Positions 7,456 to 17,035 are shown, counted from the first letter of the stretch. The stretch: 64,000 nt of DNA from Prevotella sp. (GCA_016901395.1 JAEAMQ010000036.1:62001-126000); one strand, 5' to 3'. Notes: a model not told the origin generated them from the sequence alone. Program-made: numbers and translations.

Positions 7456-10233
7456 ATGAATCAGGATAAGTTAAGAGAAGTTGCCAAGGAGAAGATACTC
7501 ATCCTCGATGGGGCGTATGGCACGATGATTCAGAGTTATGAATTGTCGGAAGACGATTTCCGTGGTCCGTTGAACAAGGATACCCCCGGCCAGATGTTGG
7601 GCAACAACGATGTGCTCAACGTGACGCGTCCGGATATCATTCTTGAAATCCACCGCAAATACCTTCAGGCCGGTGCCGACATCATCGAAACCAACACCTT
7701 CTCCAGCCAGCGCGTGTCGCAGGCCGACTATCATCTCGAAGCCAGCAGCCGCGAACTGGCCTTGCAGGGCGCACTTCTGGCCCGGCAAGCCGCCGACGAA
7801 TTTTCCACCGATGAATGGCCGCGCTTTGTCGCCGGCTCCATCGGTCCGACCAACAAGACCTGTTCGATGAGTCCTGACGTGAGCAATCCTGCCGCCCGCG
7901 AACTCCTCTACGACGACCTGCTCACAGTCTATATCGAGCAGGCCGACGCCTTGATAGAGGGTGGGGTGGACGCCTTCCTCATCGAAACCATTTTTGACAC
8001 ACTCAATGCCAAATGTGCCATCGATGCCTGTCAGCAGGCAATGGACCGTGCCGGATTGCGGTTGCCCATCATGTTGAGTGTCACGGTGAGCGACCTGGCG
8101 GGCCGCACGCTGAGCGGCCAGACGCTGGAGGCTTTCCTCGGCAGCGTCAGTGCCTACGACATTTTCTCCGTAGGACTCAACTGTTCGTTTGGTGCCCGCC
8201 AGATGAAACCCTTCCTCAAGCAGCTCACCCGTAAGGCACCCTATTATATCTCGGCCTATCCCAACGCCGGTTTGCCCAATTTGCTGGGACAATACGACGA
8301 GACAGCCGAGAGCATGTCGCCCCAGATTGCCGAGTATATCGACGAGGGGCTGGTGAATATCGTGGGCGGATGCTGTGGTACGACTGAGGAATTTATCCAT
8401 CAATATTATCTCTTGTCACAGGGCAAGAAGCCCCATCAGCCCGCTCCGAAGCCCACGACGACATGGCTGTCGGGCCTGGAATTGCTCGACATCACGCCCG
8501 AAATCAATTTTGTCAATGTGGGCGAGCGATGCAATGTGGCCGGGTCGCGCAAGTTTCTGAGGCTTATCAAGGAAAAGAAATATGACGAAGCCGCCACCAT
8601 TGCCCGTCGGCAGGTGGAAGATGGAGCTATCATCATCGACATCAACATGGACGACGGATTGCTCGACTCGCCTGCGGAGATGGCCAATTTCCTCAATCTC
8701 ATTGCCTCCGAGCCCGACATAGCCCGTGTGCCGGTGATGATCGACTCCAGCAATTGGGACGTGATACAGGCCGGACTGAAATGCGTGCAGGGCAAATGTA
8801 TAGTCAATTCCATCTCGCTGAAAGAGGGCGAGGAGGCCTTCATAGCCCATGCCCGCGAGGTGAAACGCTTTGGTGCGGCTGTGGTGGTGATGTGTTTTGA
8901 CGAGCAGGGACAAGCCACAACGTTTGAACGTCGTATCGAAATTGCCGAGCGTGCATACCGCATTCTGACAGAGACGGTTGGCTTCAATCCGCTGGATATT
9001 ATCTTTGACCCCAACATCCTGGCCATTGCCACCGGCATGGAGGAGCACGACGACTATGCTGTGGGGTTCATCCGTGCCACCGAATGGATTAAGAAGAATC
9101 TGCCCGGCGCACATGTCAGCGGTGGCGTGAGCAACTTGAGCTTCTCCTTCCGCGGCAACGATTATATCCGTGAGGCCATGCATGCCGTGTTCCTGTACCA
9201 TACGATTCAGGTAGGAATGGACTTCGGCATTGTCAATCCCGCCACCAAGGTGACCTACTCCGATATTCCCGAGGACCATCTGCAGATCATCGAAGACGTG
9301 ATACTCAACCGTCGCAAGGGTGCCTCCGAAGACCTGATAGAGTTGGCCGAGAAGGTGAAGGCCGAGGAAGAAGCCCGCAAAGCCGCTACGCAAGGGTCGG
9401 GAGCAGCCATCGCATCGGATGCAAAGAACGAGGAATGGCGACAGGGCGACCTCACGTCAAGGCTGGTCTATGCCCTGCGCAAAGGCATCTCCGAGCATCT
9501 CGACGAGGATCTGCACGAGGCACTGGAAGCCTATCCCCATGCCGTGGATATCATCGAGGGGCCGCTGATGCAGGGCATGAACGAGGTGGGCGACCTCTTT
9601 GGTGCCGGCAAGATGTTTTTGCCGCAGGTGGTGAAGACCGCACGCACCATGAAACAGGCTGTGGCCATCCTGCAACCCTATATCGAAGCCGAGAAGGTAG
9701 ACGGCCAGTCGAGTGCCGGCAAGGTGATTTTGGCCACGGTGAAAGGTGATGTTCACGACATCGGCAAGAACATTGTGGGGGTCGTGATGGGCTGCAACAA
9801 CTATGAAGTGATAGACATGGGTGTGATGGTTCCGCCTGAACACATCGTGAAAAAGGCCATTGAGGTGAAGGCAGACCTCGTGGGTCTGAGCGGTCTGATT
9901 ACCCCGTCGCTGCAGGAGATGGTAAACACCGCCCGCGAAATGAAGCAGGCCGGACTGACGATACCCATCATGATAGGTGGCGCGACGACCTCTCAGCTGC
10001 ACGTTGCACTGAAGATTGCGCCCGAATACGACGGTCCGGTGGTGTGGATGAAGGATGCGGCGCAGAACGTCATCGCGTCTTCCAAACTGCTGAACGACAG
10101 CGAGCGCCCGAAATATATGCAGGAAATCGAGGAGAAATATGTCACCTTGCGCGACGGATTTAACCAGAAGCAACAGCCGCTGGTATCCTTGGAGGATGCC
10201 CGCAAGAACAAACTCGATTTATTTAGTGAATAA
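7456..10233 (+). CDS. metH: cobalamin-dependent methionine synthase lacking the reactivation domain
   Basis: 925 residues from ATG 7456 (a TTG at 7426 is possible). The enzyme moves a methyl group from methyl-tetrahydrofolate through cobalamin to homocysteine. Domains: homocysteine-binding barrel about 1-320 with zinc ligands Cys243 (GLNCS) and Cys306/307 (GGCCGT); pterin-binding barrel about 350-610 ([15 protein letters not shown] at its start); cobalamin cap and Rossmann domains about 655-890 with D765-V-H767-D-I-G770, where His767 ligates cobalt. The protein then ends after [13 protein letters not shown]. The roughly 300-residue S-adenosylmethionine-binding reactivation domain of E. coli MetH is absent. 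No cobalamin riboswitch is visible in the short leader. Confidence 0.96.
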   Translation: MNQDKLREVAKEKILILDGAYGTMIQSYELSEDDFRGPLNKDTPGQMLGNNDVLNVTRPDIILEIHRKYLQAGADIIETNTFSSQRVSQADYHLEASSRELALQGALLARQAADEFSTDEWPRFVAGSIGPTNKTCSMSPDVSNPAARELLYDDLLTVYIEQADALIEGGVDAFLIETIFDTLNAKCAIDACQQAMDRAGLRLPIMLSVTVSDLAGRTLSGQTLEAFLGSVSAYDIFSVGLNCSFGARQMKPFLKQLTRKAPYYISAYPNAGLPNLLGQYDETAESMSPQIAEYIDEGLVNIVGGCCGTTEEFIHQYYLLSQGKKPHQPAPKPTTTWLSGLELLDITPEINFVNVGERCNVAGSRKFLRLIKEKKYDEAATIARRQVEDGAIIIDINMDDGLLDSPAEMANFLNLIASEPDIARVPVMIDSSNWDVIQAGLKCVQGKCIVNSISLKEGEEAFIAHAREVKRFGAAVVVMCFDEQGQATTFERRIEIAERAYRILTETVGFNPLDIIFDPNILAIATGMEEHDDYAVGFIRATEWIKKNLPGAHVSGGVSNLSFSFRGNDYIREAMHAVFLYHTIQVGMDFGIVNPATKVTYSDIPEDHLQIIEDVILNRRKGASEDLIELAEKVKAEEEARKAATQGSGAAIASDAKNEEWRQGDLTSRLVYALRKGISEHLDEDLHEALEAYPHAVDIIEGPLMQGMNEVGDLFGAGKMFLPQVVKTARTMKQAVAILQPYIEAEKVDGQSSAGKVILATVKGDVHDIGKNIVGVVMGCNNYEVIDMGVMVPPEHIVKKAIEVKADLVGLSGLITPSLQEMVNTAREMKQAGLTIPIMIGGATTSQLHVALKIAPEYDGPVVWMKDAAQNVIASSKLLNDSERPKYMQEIEEKYVTLRDGFNQKQQPLVSLEDARKNKLDLFSE

Positions 10234-10251
10234 AACGAATAAGAAAAAGAT

Positions 10252-10884
10252 ATGATTAAGACAGTTGCCTTTGACCTGGGCGGAGTCATTATGACCATTG
10301 ACAATGACGAACCGAAACGCAGGCTGAAGGAGATTGGAGCGACTGATGCCGACAAGTTGCTCGATCCCTATGTGCAGTCGGGCTATTTCGGCGATTTGGA
10401 AAACGGTAAAATCAGTGAAGAAGACTTCCGCAAGAAACTGAGCGAACATGTAGGTCGGGAACTGACCTGGAAGGAATGTCAGTATGTGTGGACGGGATAT
10501 GCGAAGCAAGTGCCGCATTACAGCATCGAGGCCCTGCAGCAAATACGCGAAATGGGCTATCGCATCATCCTCGCCTCGAACACCAACGGATTTATGCAGG
10601 CATGGGCCGACTCGGAGGATTTCTCTGGCGACGGACACGCACTCAGCTACTATTTCGACCGGATGTACCGCAGTTACGAGATGGGGGAGATGAAGCCCGA
10701 CGGACGATTCTTCCGGTATATCCTCAGCCATGAGCAGACGCTGCCCGAGGAAATACTCTTTGTCGACGACAGTTCACGCAACTGTGCCGCTGCCAGCGAA
10801 CTGGGCTTCAGGACCTATTGTCCGGAGAACGGTAGTGATTGGTCGGCTGCGGTAATAGAAACCCTGTTAAAAAACAAGGAATAG
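10252..10884 (+). CDS. HAD-family hydrolase (phosphatase)
   Basis: 210 residues of the haloacid dehalogenase superfamily with a helical cap. Motif I is VAFDLGGVIM near residue 5; it has a single Asp, so the usual second Asp of DxD is replaced by Gly, as in the YihX-like G-G-V group. Motif II is ILASNTN near residue 103, motif III is the lysine in GEMKPDGRFF, and motif IV is FVDDSSRNC. Relatives dephosphorylate sugar phosphates or nucleotides; the substrate here is unknown. It lies 18 nt after metH and ends at a strong terminator. Confidence 0.85.
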   Translation: MIKTVAFDLGGVIMTIDNDEPKRRLKEIGATDADKLLDPYVQSGYFGDLENGKISEEDFRKKLSEHVGRELTWKECQYVWTGYAKQVPHYSIEALQQIREMGYRIILASNTNGFMQAWADSEDFSGDGHALSYYFDRMYRSYEMGEMKPDGRFFRYILSHEQTLPEEILFVDDSSRNCAAASELGFRTYCPENGSDWSAAVIETLLKNKE

Positions 10885-10888
10885 TTTT

Positions 10889-10911
10889 TGCCTCTTCGGA
10901 GGCATTTTTTC
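10889..10911 (+). terminator. terminator after metH-HAD hydrolase
   Basis: Stem TGCCTC/GAGGCA closing a UUCG tetraloop, followed by six T residues. A classic intrinsic terminator 5 nt after the stop codon. Confidence 0.93.
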
Positions 10912-10944
10912 TTGATGAAGTTATCCTTTTCATTGCAAAAGTGT

Positions 10945-10952
10945 TAACTTTG
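10945..10952 (+). promoter_or_regulatory. -7 element for map
   Basis: TAACTTTG fits TAnnTTTG, 23 nt before the map start codon. No clear -33 TTTG is seen at the expected distance. Confidence 0.55.
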
Positions 10953-10974
10953 CATTCAGTTTAAATACATTAGT

Positions 10975-11841
10975 ATGGTTTTCAACAAGAAGAAGCGGTG
11001 GCACTGCCTGCCCGGCCAACCTCTCTCGGAACTCGACAAAAAGGTGATGTACTGGGAGAATAAGGGCAAACTGGTGCCTACCCGCGACATGATACGCACA
11101 CCCGAACAGATCGAGGGTATCAGAATCGCCGGCAAACTCAACACCGGATGCCTGGACGCCGTGGCCGAAGCCATCAGACCCGGCATGACAACACAGGATA
11201 TAGACGATATCTGCATGAAGTATTGCGAGGAGAACAACTGCCATCCTTCGTGTCTTAACTATGAGGGTTTCCCAAAAAGTGTGTGCACCAGCATCAACGA
11301 GGTGGTGTGCCACGGCATCCCGAAGAAGGAGGACGTGCTGGAGGAAGGTGATATCGTCAATGTAGATATGACGTTGGACTACAACGGATACTATGGCGAT
11401 GCCTCACGCATGTTTATCATCGGTGGCAAGACCACGCCCGAGAAGGAGCAGCTGGTGCGTGTCACCAAGGAGTGTCTGGAGATTGGTGCCGAGGCCGCCA
11501 AGCCCTATTGCTTTGTGGGCGACATCGGCCATGCCATCCAGAAACATGCCGAGAAGTATCACTATGGAGTGGTGCGCGACCTCTGCGGACACGGCGTGGG
11601 ACTGGCGATGCACGAGGAACCGGACATCGTTCACTACGGACACAAGGGCACCGGTATGCTGTTGGTGCCCGGAATGGTCTTCACCATAGAGCCGATGGTG
11701 AACATGGGCACATGGGAAGTATTCATCGACGAAGATGATCCATACGGTTGGGAGGTAATCTCGGGTGACGAAAAGCCCTCCGCACAGTGGGAACACACCT
11801 TCCTGATGACTGAGACCGGCGTGGAAATTCTATCAGAATAA
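10975..11841 (+). CDS. map: type I methionine aminopeptidase with N-terminal extension
   Basis: 288 residues; about 35-40 residues longer at the N-terminus than E. coli Map, beginning MVFNKKKRWHCLPGQPLSEL. The catalytic domain removes the initiator methionine from new proteins. Metal ligands are visible: two Asp in VDMTLDYNGYYGDASRMF, the His of GHGVGLAMHEEP, the Glu of FTIEPMVNM and the Glu of WEHTFLMTETG. The extension has one CxxG-like segment but no complete zinc finger. It starts the map-tsaD-pncC run, with gaps of about 40 and 3 nt. Confidence 0.95.
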   Translation: MVFNKKKRWHCLPGQPLSELDKKVMYWENKGKLVPTRDMIRTPEQIEGIRIAGKLNTGCLDAVAEAIRPGMTTQDIDDICMKYCEENNCHPSCLNYEGFPKSVCTSINEVVCHGIPKKEDVLEEGDIVNVDMTLDYNGYYGDASRMFIIGGKTTPEKEQLVRVTKECLEIGAEAAKPYCFVGDIGHAIQKHAEKYHYGVVRDLCGHGVGLAMHEEPDIVHYGHKGTGMLLVPGMVFTIEPMVNMGTWEVFIDEDDPYGWEVISGDEKPSAQWEHTFLMTETGVEILSE

Positions 11842-11883
11842 ACAGTCATGGCTGCATGGATAGCAGCCCATAGCATAAAAATC

Positions 11884-12918
11884 ATGGAAGAAAACAAGGA
11901 TATTTATATATTAGGAATAGAGAGTAGTTGCGACGATACGTCGGCAGCTGTTTTGAAAAACGGTGTGTTGCTGAGCAACGTCACAGCCTCACAGGATGTG
12001 CATCGTGCCTACGGCGGTGTTGTTCCGGAACTGGCCAGCCGTGCCCATCAGCAGAATGTGGTGCCCGTGGTGGACCAGGCGCTGGTGCGTGCAGGCATCA
12101 CCAAGGACCAGCTTTCGGCCATTGCCTTCACTCGTGGACCCGGGCTGATGGGATCGTTGCTGGTGGGCGTGAGCTTCGCCAAGGGTTTGGCACGCAGTCT
12201 GGAGATACCTCTGATTGACGTCAACCACCTGCAGGGACACGTGATGGCCCATTACATCAAGGAGAGCGAGGACGACAACCACATGCCGCCGTTCCCGTAT
12301 ATCTGCCTGTTGGTGTCGGGCGGCAACTCCCAAATCGTCAAGGTCAATGCCTACAACGATATCGAAGTGCTCGGACAGACCATCGACGACGCAGCCGGAG
12401 AAGCCATCGACAAGTGTTCGAAAGTAATGGGGCTGGGGTATCCCGGCGGTCCTATCATCGACAAACTCGCACGTCAGGGCAATCCGCAGGCCTACAAATT
12501 CTCCGAGCCTCACATTCCCGGCATGGACTATTCGTTCTCAGGACTGAAGACGTCGTTCCTTTACAACCTGCGCGACTGGGTAGCCGAGGATCCCGATTTC
12601 GTGGAGCATCACAAGGAAGATCTGGCCGCAAGTCTGGAGCATACCATTGTAGACATTCTCATGAAGAAGCTTCGTCTGGCCGTGAAGGAGACGGGCATCA
12701 AGCATGTGGCCGTAGCCGGTGGCGTGTCTGCCAACAATGGTTTGCGCAACGCTTTCCGTGAGCATGCCGACAAATACGGCTGGACCATCTATATTCCCAA
12801 ATTCAGCTATACCACCGATAACGCCGCCATGATTGGCATTGTGGGCTATTACAAGTATCTTGACAAGGACTTCTGTGCCATCGACGTGCCCGCATTCTCA
12901 AAGGTTACATTCAAATAG
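11884..12918 (+). CDS. tsaD: tRNA threonylcarbamoyladenosine synthase subunit TsaD
   Basis: 344 residues from ATG 11884. TsaD transfers threonylcarbamoyl to A37 of ANN-decoding tRNAs, with TsaB, TsaE and TsaC. Signatures: GIESSCDDTS at the N-terminus, RGPGLMGSLLVG, the metal motif HLQGHVMAH, the ASKHA nucleotide-binding segment LVSGGNSQIV, and MDYSFSGLKTS. VAGGVSANNGLR near the C-terminus completes the family pattern. The gene follows map by about 40 nt and is followed by pncC after 3 nt. Confidence 0.97.
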   Translation: MEENKDIYILGIESSCDDTSAAVLKNGVLLSNVTASQDVHRAYGGVVPELASRAHQQNVVPVVDQALVRAGITKDQLSAIAFTRGPGLMGSLLVGVSFAKGLARSLEIPLIDVNHLQGHVMAHYIKESEDDNHMPPFPYICLLVSGGNSQIVKVNAYNDIEVLGQTIDDAAGEAIDKCSKVMGLGYPGGPIIDKLARQGNPQAYKFSEPHIPGMDYSFSGLKTSFLYNLRDWVAEDPDFVEHHKEDLAASLEHTIVDILMKKLRLAVKETGIKHVAVAGGVSANNGLRNAFREHADKYGWTIYIPKFSYTTDNAAMIGIVGYYKYLDKDFCAIDVPAFSKVTFK

Positions 12919-12921
12919 ACT

Positions 12922-13428
12922 ATGGAATTCGAAACAAAAATACTGAGCCGTAATATCCAGGAGGCTCTCTACACACTCAACGCCACCCTCGGTACAGCCG
13001 AAAGCTGTACCGGAGGACGTATCGCTGAGGCGATTATCTCTGTGGCCGGTGCTTCCAATTATTTCAAGGGAGGAGTCATTTCATATACAAACGAAGTGAA
13101 AGAAAACCTTCTGCATGTATCTCACGAAGTACTGGAAAAAGAGACAGCTGTCAGCGAGAACGTAGCTAAACAAATGGTTGTAGGAGCCTGTGAGGCCTTA
13201 AATTGCACCTATGCCATCTCCGCAACGGGTATTGCCGGCCCTACAGGAGGTACGGCGGAGACCCCTGTGGGAACCATTTGGATAGGTTATGGCACCAAAG
13301 ACGATGTGAGAGCGTTTAAACTTACAGAAGACTATGGACGTGACATCAATCTCGCCATCGCCACAAACAAGTCGCTTCAGCTCTTTTTGGAGTATCTGAA
13401 GGAGAAACTTCCTGCTGAAGAAGAATAA
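12922..13428 (+). CDS. pncC: CinA C-terminal-type nicotinamide-nucleotide amidohydrolase
   Basis: 168 residues containing only the CinA C-terminal domain. PncC deamidates nicotinamide mononucleotide to nicotinate mononucleotide in NAD salvage. Family motifs are TLGTAESCTGGRIAEAI with the catalytic Ser/Thr region, FKGGVISYTNEVKENLL, and ATGIAGPTGGTAETPVGTIW. The N-terminal molybdopterin-binding-like domain of full CinA is absent, which is common. It follows tsaD by 3 nt. Confidence 0.92.
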   Translation: MEFETKILSRNIQEALYTLNATLGTAESCTGGRIAEAIISVAGASNYFKGGVISYTNEVKENLLHVSHEVLEKETAVSENVAKQMVVGACEALNCTYAISATGIAGPTGGTAETPVGTIWIGYGTKDDVRAFKLTEDYGRDINLAIATNKSLQLFLEYLKEKLPAEEE

Positions 13429-13574
13429 ACACGGCCTTGTCATGCGACATCAGAGAATGACTTGCCACAACAGCAGGTCACTCCCTGATGGTCAGCTTGA
13501 AGCACCGTTCTGTGGTCGAAAGCCTTGTAATTCAATTAAAATAGCTTAAAAACATGATTTCTTTATTCAAATAT
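13429..13574 (+). other. short gap before rpmB
   Basis: No gene. Bases 13448-13490 can form a hairpin with outer arms CATCAG/CTGATG and an inner TGAC/GTCA pair, but no T-run follows, so it is not a clear intrinsic terminator. The rpmB promoter begins at the end of this gap. Confidence 0.5.
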
Positions 13575-13605
13575 TTTGTCGATTTAGAAAATATTTGTAA
13601 TTTTG
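13575..13605 (+). promoter_or_regulatory. promoter of the rpmB-rpmG-DUF4295 operon
   Basis: TTTG at 13575-13578, a 19-nt spacer and TAATTTTG at 13598-13605. The spacing and both boxes fit the Bacteroidota consensus. The start codon is about 50 nt further on. Confidence 0.78.
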
Positions 13606-13656
13606 CACACTGTTTGGAATAAGTATCAAAATCGAAATCAAAAACAAAGAATAGCA

Positions 13657-13920
13657 ATGTCTAAGATTTGTCAGATCACAGGAAAGAAGGCACAGATAGG
13701 TTGTAATGTGTCTCACTCAAAGCACCGCACGAAGAGAAGCTTTGACGTAAACCTTTTCAGCAAAAAATTCTACTACGTAGAAGAAGGATGCTGGATTTCA
13801 CTCAAGATCAGTGCTGCTGGTCTCCGTCTTATTAATAAAGTAGGTCTTGATGCTGCTTTGAAGCAGGCTGTTGCCCGCGGTTATTGCGACTGGAAGGACA
13901 TTAAAGTTATAGGAGAATAA
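13657..13920 (+). CDS. rpmB: 50S ribosomal protein bL28
   Basis: 87 residues from ATG 13657. [20 protein letters not shown] with the downstream [10 protein letters not shown] is typical of bL28, a basic protein of the large subunit near the E site. A longer in-frame start at 13603 lies within the -7 promoter element and is rejected. It leads a compact operon with bL33 after 5 nt and DUF4295 after a further 30 nt. Confidence 0.97.
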   Translation: MSKICQITGKKAQIGCNVSHSKHRTKRSFDVNLFSKKFYYVEEGCWISLKISAAGLRLINKVGLDAALKQAVARGYCDWKDIKVIGE

Positions 13921-13925
13921 TCAAC

Positions 13926-14114
13926 ATGGCAAAGAAAGCTAAGGGTAATAGAGTACAGGTTATATTGGAGTGCACAGAGATGAAGAACTCTGGGCTCGCC
14001 GGTACAAGCCGTTACGTTACTACAAAAAATCGTAAGAACACTCCGGAGCGTCTTGAGCTCATGAAGTATAATCCTATCATGAAGAAGATGACTCTCCATA
14101 AGGAGATTAAGTAA
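13926..14114 (+). CDS. rpmG: 50S ribosomal protein bL33
   Basis: 62 residues. [18 protein letters not shown], the [20 protein letters not shown] core and the C-terminal HKEIK are characteristic of bL33. One Cys remains in LECTE, while the CxxC pairs of zinc-bound bL33 are not present, so this is a zinc-independent form. It lies 5 nt after rpmB. Confidence 0.95.
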   Translation: MAKKAKGNRVQVILECTEMKNSGLAGTSRYVTTKNRKNTPERLELMKYNPIMKKMTLHKEIK

Positions 14115-14144
14115 TCTTGCATAAACAATTAACGAAGATATACT

Positions 14145-14303
14145 ATGGCAAAGAAAGCGGTCGCAACCCTTCATGAAGGATCAATGGATGGTCGCGCATA
14201 TTCAAAGGTCATCAAGATGGTAAAGAGCCCTAAGACTGGTGCTTATGTCTTTGATGAGAAAATGGTTCCTAACGAGGCCGTTAAGGACTTCTTCAAGAAA
14301 TAA
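14145..14303 (+). CDS. DUF4295 small basic protein, probable ribosomal protein
   Basis: 52 residues, ATG 14145 to TAA 14301. It begins MAKKAVATLHEGSMDGRAYS and ends DEKMVPNEAVKDFFKK. This matches the DUF4295 family of Bacteroidota, found next to rpmB and rpmG. I recall that a Bacteroidota-specific large-subunit protein called bL38 was described from a ribosome structure and believe it is this family, but I cannot check that. Position, size and charge fit a ribosomal protein. A strong terminator follows. Confidence 0.85.
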   Translation: MAKKAVATLHEGSMDGRAYSKVIKMVKSPKTGAYVFDEKMVPNEAVKDFFKK

Positions 14304-14326
14304 TTATCTTAAGATATACAAGAAAG

Positions 14327-14358
14327 GGTCGCAAACATCATGTTTGCGACCTTTTTTT
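14327..14358 (+). terminator. terminator of the rpmB operon
   Basis: Perfect 10-bp arms GGTCGCAAAC and GTTTGCGACC around a 5-nt loop, followed by seven T residues. Because ansA converges from the other side, it separates the two transcripts. Confidence 0.93.
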
Positions 14359-14381
14359 GTTTGGTTTTCATGACAACGGCA

Positions 14382-15407
14382 TCATACACTGATTTCGCCA
14401 GCCAGCGAACGGTTCATCAATCCACGGATAACGTTGGGATCCTTGTGGCGTGCGAGGAGGAACATCAGTTTAGTGACGGCTGCCTCAACCGTGGAGTCGT
14501 GACCCGAAACCACACCGTTTTGTTTCAATTGGCAGCCGGTATCGTAGCGTGCCATCTCCACACTTCCTGCTACACATTGGCTGATGTTCACCACCACGAT
14601 GCCACGGTTGGCGGCCTCTCTCAATGTATGTTGCAGCCATGCGGCTTGTGGGGCATTGCCACTTCCAAACGTTCGCATCACGATGCCACGTACTTCCTTT
14701 GACAGAAGCACGTTGTTGACGATATGCTCTTGAACACCAGGGAACAGACTGAACACCACCACATTGGGGTCCATGGACAAATGGGCTATCATCTGCTTGC
14801 TGAAATCGGGGCGTAAAATATGGTGGTCGTGAAATGTAAAGCTCACCCCTGCATCACAAAGATGGGGATAGTTGAACGAATCAAAAGCGTGAAAGCCCTC
14901 AGCATTAATTTTCGTAGAGCGGTTCCCCCGAATAAGTCGACCACTGAAATACACACATACCTCAGGCACCCTGGCATGTCCATCCGCATCCTTTAGCGAG
15001 GCAAGTTCAATGCTGGTTATCAGATTTTCTTTGCCATCAGTACGCAACTGTCCGATGGGTAGCTGCGATCCGGTGAGTATCACGGGCTTGGTAAGATTTT
15101 CAAGTAGAAAGGATAGGGCAGAGGCAGTGTAGGCCATTGTGTCTGTACCGTGCAAAATGACAAAACCATCATATTTCTGATACCCCCTCATAATGATACG
15201 TACAAGATGAGCCCACTTATCAGGAGCCATATCGCTGGAGTCAATGGGGGGAGTGAATTGGTAGACATCAATTTCTGTTTTGATGAGTTTGAACTCCGGC
15301 ATAGAGTCTACAAGATGGTTGAAGTCAAGGGGTTCCAACGCGCCTGTCAGCGAATTTTTACCCATGCCGATAGTGCCTCCAGTATAGATAAGCAATACTT
15401 TGTTCAT
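14382..15407 (-). CDS. ansA: type I (cytoplasmic) L-asparaginase
   Basis: 341 residues, no signal peptide, so a cytosolic AnsA-type enzyme converting asparagine to aspartate and ammonia. The first catalytic Thr lies in IYTGGTIGMG at residue about 9-14, and the second Thr-Asp pair lies in ILHGTDTMAYTASALSF near residue 85. VILTGSQLPIGQLRTDGKEN is a strong type I signature. The start codon is followed upstream by its own promoter on the minus strand, divergent from uxaC. Confidence 0.95.
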   Translation of the reverse strand: MNKVLLIYTGGTIGMGKNSLTGALEPLDFNHLVDSMPEFKLIKTEIDVYQFTPPIDSSDMAPDKWAHLVRIIMRGYQKYDGFVILHGTDTMAYTASALSFLLENLTKPVILTGSQLPIGQLRTDGKENLITSIELASLKDADGHARVPEVCVYFSGRLIRGNRSTKINAEGFHAFDSFNYPHLCDAGVSFTFHDHHILRPDFSKQMIAHLSMDPNVVVFSLFPGVQEHIVNNVLLSKEVRGIVMRTFGSGNAPQAAWLQHTLREAANRGIVVVNISQCVAGSVEMARYDTGCQLKQNGVVSGHDSTVEAAVTKLMFLLARHKDPNVIRGLMNRSLAGEISV

Positions 15408-15426
15408 TTACCCTAATTATTTTGTG

Positions 15427-15457
15427 CAAATATAGTTAAAAGCCTTGATATTTCAAA
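15427..15457 (-). promoter_or_regulatory. ansA promoter, overlapping the uxaC promoter
   Basis: Read on the minus strand: TTTG (15454-15457), a 19-nt spacer, TATATTTG (15427-15434). It fits the consensus fully and lies about 20 nt before the ansA start. Its spacer contains the -33 region of the uxaC promoter. Confidence 0.75.
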
Positions 15458-15475
15458 TATTTTGTGTTATTTTTG
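15444..15475 (+). promoter_or_regulatory. uxaC promoter
   Basis: CTTG (15444-15447, one mismatch to TTTG), a 20-nt spacer and TATTTTTG (15468-15475). It overlaps the divergent ansA promoter by 14 nt, so the two transcripts may compete or share a regulator. Confidence 0.68.
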
Positions 15476-15520
15476 CAGAAACAAACTCAACATTTAATAA
15501 AACAAATCAACAAGAAGATT

Positions 15521-16924
15521 ATGAAACAGTTCATGGACGAAAACTTCCTGCTCGATACCCCTACTGCGCAGGATTTGTATCACAATCATGCCGCCAAGAT
15601 GCCCATTATCGACTATCATTGTCATTTGGTTCCGAAAATGGTGGCTGATGACCACAAGTTTCGCAGTATCACCGAATTATGGTTAGGCGGGGACCACTAT
15701 AAGTGGCGTGCCATGCGTACCAACGGAGTAGATGAGAAATATTGTACGGGAACGGACACAAGTGACTGGGAGAAATTTGAGAAATGGGCCGAGACTGTAC
15801 CTTATACATTCAGAAACCCACTATATCATTGGACACATCTGGAATTGAAGACTGCTTTTGGAATTACGAAACAACTGTCTCCAAAAACAGCTCGGGAAAT
15901 TTTTGACGAGTGCAATGAGAAATTGTTACAGCCAGAGTTTACTGCCCGTGGTCTGATGCGCAAATATAATGTAGAGTGCGTATGCACCACCGATGATCCC
16001 ATCGATGACCTGCGTTATCACAAAGCAACACGTGAAAGCGGATTTGAAATCAAGATGATTCCGGCATGGCGTCCTGACAAAGCCATGAATATTGAAAAGC
16101 CAGACTTCGCTGACTACATGAAAAAGCTCTCCGAAGTGAGTGGAGTAGAGGTAGACAGCTATAAGCACATGGTGGATGCTTTACAGAAGCGACATGATTT
16201 CTTTACAGAGAACGGTTGTAAACTCTCAGACCATGGAATAGAGGAATTCTATGATGAAGAGTATACTGACTCACAGATTGAAACCATCTTCTCCAAGGCT
16301 TTGCGTGGTCTGCAGTTGTCAATCCATGAAGTACGTCAATACAAGCATGCCTTCCTGAAAGACTGTGCCGTGATGGATTACGAGGCCGGCTGGACACAGC
16401 AATACCACTATGGCGCCATCCGTGACAACAATACGTTGATGTACAACCAGCTCGGCGCAGATACGGGCTTTGATTCTATCGGTGAGTTTAACACAGCACG
16501 CGCCATGAGTCATTTCCTCAATGAGCTGAATATGACCAAGCAACTTACACGTACCATACTTTATACATTGAACCCCTGTGCTAATGAGGTGATTGCAACC
16601 ATGCTGGGTAACTTCCAGGATGGTAGCGAACCGGGCAAGATTCAGTTTGGCTCCGGATGGTGGTTCAATGATCAGTTGGACGGTATGACCAAGCAGATGA
16701 ATGCCCTTTCCACCCTCGGCCTTCTCTCTCGATTTGTCGGTATGCTCACTGATAGCCGCTCATTCCTGAGCTATCCTCGCCATGAGTATTTCCGTCGATT
16801 GCTCTGCAATCTCTTAGGAAGCGACGTAGAGAAAGGCCTGCTGCCCAATGATACAGAGATTTTGGGACGAATGGTTGAGGATATCTCCTACAATAATGCA
16901 AAAAGATACTTCAAATTCTATTAA
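15521..16924 (+). CDS. uxaC: glucuronate isomerase
   Basis: 467 residues from ATG 15521. UxaC interconverts D-glucuronate and D-fructuronate (and galacturonate and tagaturonate), the first step of hexuronate breakdown. The amidohydrolase-like metal site is visible in MPIIDYHCHLVP near residue 30; other signatures are ELWLGGDHYKWRAMR, CTTDDPIDDLRYH and the C-terminal GMLTDSRSFLSYPRHEYFRR. No other hexuronate genes are adjacent, although the esterase at 4.2 kb also points to pectin use. A hairpin terminator follows. Confidence 0.97.
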   Translation: MKQFMDENFLLDTPTAQDLYHNHAAKMPIIDYHCHLVPKMVADDHKFRSITELWLGGDHYKWRAMRTNGVDEKYCTGTDTSDWEKFEKWAETVPYTFRNPLYHWTHLELKTAFGITKQLSPKTAREIFDECNEKLLQPEFTARGLMRKYNVECVCTTDDPIDDLRYHKATRESGFEIKMIPAWRPDKAMNIEKPDFADYMKKLSEVSGVEVDSYKHMVDALQKRHDFFTENGCKLSDHGIEEFYDEEYTDSQIETIFSKALRGLQLSIHEVRQYKHAFLKDCAVMDYEAGWTQQYHYGAIRDNNTLMYNQLGADTGFDSIGEFNTARAMSHFLNELNMTKQLTRTILYTLNPCANEVIATMLGNFQDGSEPGKIQFGSGWWFNDQLDGMTKQMNALSTLGLLSRFVGMLTDSRSFLSYPRHEYFRRLLCNLLGSDVEKGLLPNDTEILGRMVEDISYNNAKRYFKFY

Positions 16925-16959
16925 TCAATAAAAAAGATTAAAGGTATAAACAAAAGCAA

Positions 16960-16994
16960 AGGGTGAGGGTTATTGACCGTCACCCTTATTATTT
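16960..16994 (+). terminator. probable uxaC terminator
   Basis: Arms AGGGTGA (16960-16966) and TCACCCT (16980-16986) with a partly paired GGT/ACC inner stem, followed by the T-rich TATTATTTT. It lies 36 nt after the uxaC stop. Confidence 0.7.
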
Positions 16995-17035
16995 TGACAA
17001 CAATGTAAATTGGGATTAAAATTACACAATTTTTA

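Noticed and set aside
14340..14702. ORF opposite the ansA 3' end
   Set aside because: It is a shadow of ansA in another frame and begins in the rpmB operon terminator.
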